A stretch of 64,000 nucleotides of DNA from Microbotryum silenes-acaulis. Its lineage: Eukaryota; Basidiomycota; Microbotryomycetes; Microbotryales; Microbotryaceae. The stretch spans positions 496,001-560,000 of the forward strand of contig QPFY01000007.1 in NCBI GenBank assembly GCA_003665825.1, in the 5' to 3' direction. Shown here one piece after another: positions 61,931 through 64,000 of this stretch (positions within the stretch are counted from its first letter, which is position 1; each line of letters starts with the position of its first letter). The translations under genes and the position numbers were made by a program. The notes beneath the pieces are model-generated. The model had not been told where the DNA came from. It ran no database searches and saw nothing but the letters and a program-made list of their open reading frames with translations.

Positions 61931-62718
61931 TTATCGGAGACGAGCTTGACCGAGCCGATTCCCGAGGCCTTCACCGTTCCCCCTAGACCTTGCAGGACTT
62001 GCGGGGTAGGCGAAAGGGGGCCGTCAAAGAAGGACGCATCGTTGACGACGTGGCACGCCGACGCCGAGTCTAGCAGAAGGATTTCCGCCGGTGGCCCGAT
62101 GTTGATAAACGTAGCAGAAGAAAAGACGGACAGGTGTTGATCCTTGGATGCTTCCTCGGTGGCCACGAACGTGGACGCAGGCGATGATGAGCCTTGGAGT
62201 TCCTTCATGGCGTTCTTGAGCTCGAGGTACTTGGCTCGCTTGCGCGATTCCGGACACTTGTCGAGCCAGTGTTTGCCTTGACCACAAGCTGGGCAGTTGC
62301 TCGGGGCAGGACCAGAACGATCCCATTTTGAGCGTTTGGTCGGTACGACCGCCTTCGCAACGAGGACCGTCGCTCGATTCGTCCGAGCGTTGAATCCAGC
62401 CCAAGAGGGCGGGCATGGCGGCATCGTGAGGACCCAGTCAACGTAATTGTCCTCCGTAAGCTTCGAGTCGTGTGGGAAGACCGGGGGGTTGACTGGGGGG
62501 AGTAGCTGACGCATGGAGAGTGCGTCGTCGTCCTGTGCGGGTGCGGGGCGCTGGTTCCTAATCAGCTCGTCGAATTGCTCTTTGGTGAGCGTGACGGAGG
62601 TAGCGGAGGCGACGTCGATGGTGTGGATCGACGTTGATGACGGTGGTAGAGGAGGCGTAGATGCCATGTCACCGTGATCGTCGGGGTCGCCCGCCGCTGG
62701 TAGGTTCGGTGGGCTCAT
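61931..62718 (-). pseudogene. Truncated gag-protease of the rearranged copia element
   Basis: ORF starting at the ATG at 62718, five bases after the LTR ([15 protein letters not shown]). It keeps the opening [10 protein letters not shown], a zinc knuckle [14 protein letters not shown] and a protease-like [14 protein letters not shown] (DSA in place of DSG). The capsid region between the first motif and the knuckle is far shorter than usual, indicating a deletion. The reading frame runs on into the inverted RT segment and ends at 61711 without meaningful sequence. Confidence 0.8.
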
Positions 62719-62722
62719 AACC

Positions 62723-62905
62723 TTTTGGGAACCTGAAGCCGAGGCACGAGATACGTAAGTACGAGAGCCGAAGATGATAGTAAAGATAGTTGGAGAAAGA
62801 AGAGAAGCGCTAAGGGAGCGCGCGCGAGGCGACTAATATCAACAACTAGTAACTAATCATAATCAGGAAGACAAGTGGGATGACACAGCAATATACACTC
62901 TGACA
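62723..62905 (-). repeat. 5' LTR of the rearranged copia element
   Basis: 183 bp; apart from the 20-bp indel I see no difference from the copy at 59658-59860, so the insertion looks fairly young. Confidence 0.88.
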
Positions 62906-62910
62906 GAGGG
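62906..62910. repeat. Target-site duplication GAGGG, right copy
   Basis: Follows the LTR directly; matches 59653-59657. Confidence 0.85.
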
Positions 62911-64000
62911 TGCCTCCAACGTTGCAAACTCGTTGGCTATACACGTAGGCTGTTCAGGTCCTCGATAGCCTATCAGCTTTCCACAACCAGTGTTATAATC
63001 CCTTTTTTCAAGCTGGGCGCGACTTACCAACTCGGCCATGGGGACTTCGCACAGCACGCGCTAGGCGGGGTGTGGTCGTTGAAAGCGTCATGGAACATTG
63101 AATAATCAACAGCATCCATTCCGATGGATTTTGAGGTGGCTGGATGTGCGATGGATCCGGTGGAATTGGATACAAATATGAGCAGGTCGAATATTCGTCG
63201 CCGCTACCCTGATTCGGTTCGGAGCCAGGGCGAAGGTGTTGTGACGCCGTGGACGGAGTGGAACTCCTCGTTCGGCGCAAGCGAGTTGTGCCACTGCTGG
63301 GCCAACGTTCCCGGTTGCCCATCAAAGCCATGCAGGAGACCTCCGCCCAATACTGGTAATATTGACAGATCGAGCATGGTCGACTCTTTGTCGGCGGTGA
63401 GTGAGGATGATGAAGACTGCGCAGCGGCTCCGAAGGGCGGAGGCCTGTCGCAGGCGCAAGCTGGACGCGAAGACTCGGCAGCTGAGCTGATGTTGGCATG
63501 TCGTCGATTTTGCTTCGTGCAGAGAGTTGCCGGTAGGGGGACAAGTTAGGAGGAAGGAAATCTACAAGAACTTTCTCAAACTATATGTCAAGCAGAACAA
63601 TGGTAGATAGGTCATGGAAGCTGTGCCGACGGGTTCGGTCGTGGTGACCTTTTCCGAGTACCATGTAAAGGCCCACCACTAGTTCTATGATCCCCTTACC
63701 AAAGGTAGAGCTCAGGTAGACGTGCTATGCTCTAGATACTGAGAAGTCCCGTAAGTTCGTTGCAGCCCTGCCAGATAGCTCGGCAGATCCGGGCACCGCG
63801 ATCACTCTGCGATCCGCTGCCGTGCGCAGATCTTGGACCAGCCTCGGCTTCCTGATCAGCTGCTTATCTACGATTGAGTTATAGGTGCTGCAAGTGGGAG
63901 GAGATGAGAAGTAGGTACATACCTAGGTAGACACCGACGCTTGGGAACTTTCTTTGTTTAGCGCATAACAGGTAAGACGCGCGAGCGGAAAATGTTGCGA
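62911..64000. other. Window end, no supported gene
   Basis: ORFs of 141 (plus, 63124-63549) and 178 codons (minus, 63008-63544) overlap and neither shows a family motif. On the minus strand near 63043-63020 an A-box-like TGGCCGAGTTGG occurs without a B box. The last 450 bp show nothing I can support. Confidence 0.4.

Larger units (their letters stand above)
59658..62905 (-). mobile_element. Rearranged, integrase-less copia element (3248 bp)
   Basis: Minus-strand Ty1/copia derivative bounded by LTRs (183 and 203 bp) and GAGGG duplications. It has a shortened gag with zinc knuckle and protease, then two inverted internal segments in place of integrase, then an intact RT-RNase H ORF. A G7 run (minus strand, 59861-59867) next to the downstream LTR is the likely polypurine tract. 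It cannot supply its own integrase, so it would move only in trans. Confidence 0.9.

Noticed and set aside
63008..63549. Overlapping ORFs of 141 (plus) and 178 (minus) codons as a gene
   Set aside because: Neither has a family motif or clear splice signals; two antisense ORFs of this length are expected by chance in GC-rich DNA.

Overview
The window looks like nuclear DNA from a basidiomycete fungus, most likely a Pucciniomycotina yeast or smut-like lineage. This is inferred from dense genes on both strands, many 50-100 bp GT-AG introns, GC-rich Ser/Pro/Gln-rich proteins and the protein families present; no taxon marker was tested. I assigned about 20 protein genes by joining exons by eye. 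Apart from the polygalacturonase, the meiosis gene, part of the membrane glycoprotein and two mobile-element ORFs, every model listed as a CDS closes in frame to a whole number of codons.

Layout: 0.5-2.9 kb, a secreted pectinase (GH28), minus strand. 3.9-11 kb, a divergent pair: ribosome-biogenesis factor UTP12/DIP2 (minus) and secretory-pathway protein AVL9 (plus). 11.2-13.5 kb, mitochondrial proline dehydrogenase. 14-18.7 kb, two tandem Cdc11-type septin genes with the same eight-exon structure. 19-26.3 kb, a 14-TM-type drug transporter gene split by a young, intact Ty1/copia element (20160-25075) with identical LTRs, a 5-bp target duplication and an initiator-Met tRNA primer site. 27-33 kb, an unrecognised Ser-rich protein, a mitochondrial RRM protein and a BMT6-like rRNA methyltransferase whose start codon is split by an intron. 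33.3-37.3 kb, a tRNA-like gene, an F-box-like protein and a PalI/Rim9-like membrane sensor. 37.9-40.3 kb, two tandem rhodanese genes sharing a 16-bp microexon. 40.7-41.9 kb, uracil phosphoribosyltransferase. 42.9-44.9 kb, a two-domain secreted, single-pass membrane protein. 45.7-49.6 kb, a divergent KPWE-motif (Pex39/PEX14-like) gene and an ArfGAP gene. 50-54.4 kb, a SPO22/ZIP4-type meiosis gene. 54.8-56.3 kb, a gene-free island of nested inverted and direct repeats. 56.5-59.1 kb, an HMG-box regulator of the Ste11/Prf1/MAT type. 59.7-62.9 kb, a rearranged, integrase-less copia element on the minus strand containing inverted copies of its own gag and RT. 62.9-64 kb, no supported gene.

Most genes are core housekeeping or developmental functions and do not form a pathway cluster. 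The accessory signal lies in the two copia elements, the foldback-repeat island beside the meiosis and HMG genes, and the two tandem gene duplications. I found no CRISPR, operon-type system or known biosynthetic cluster.
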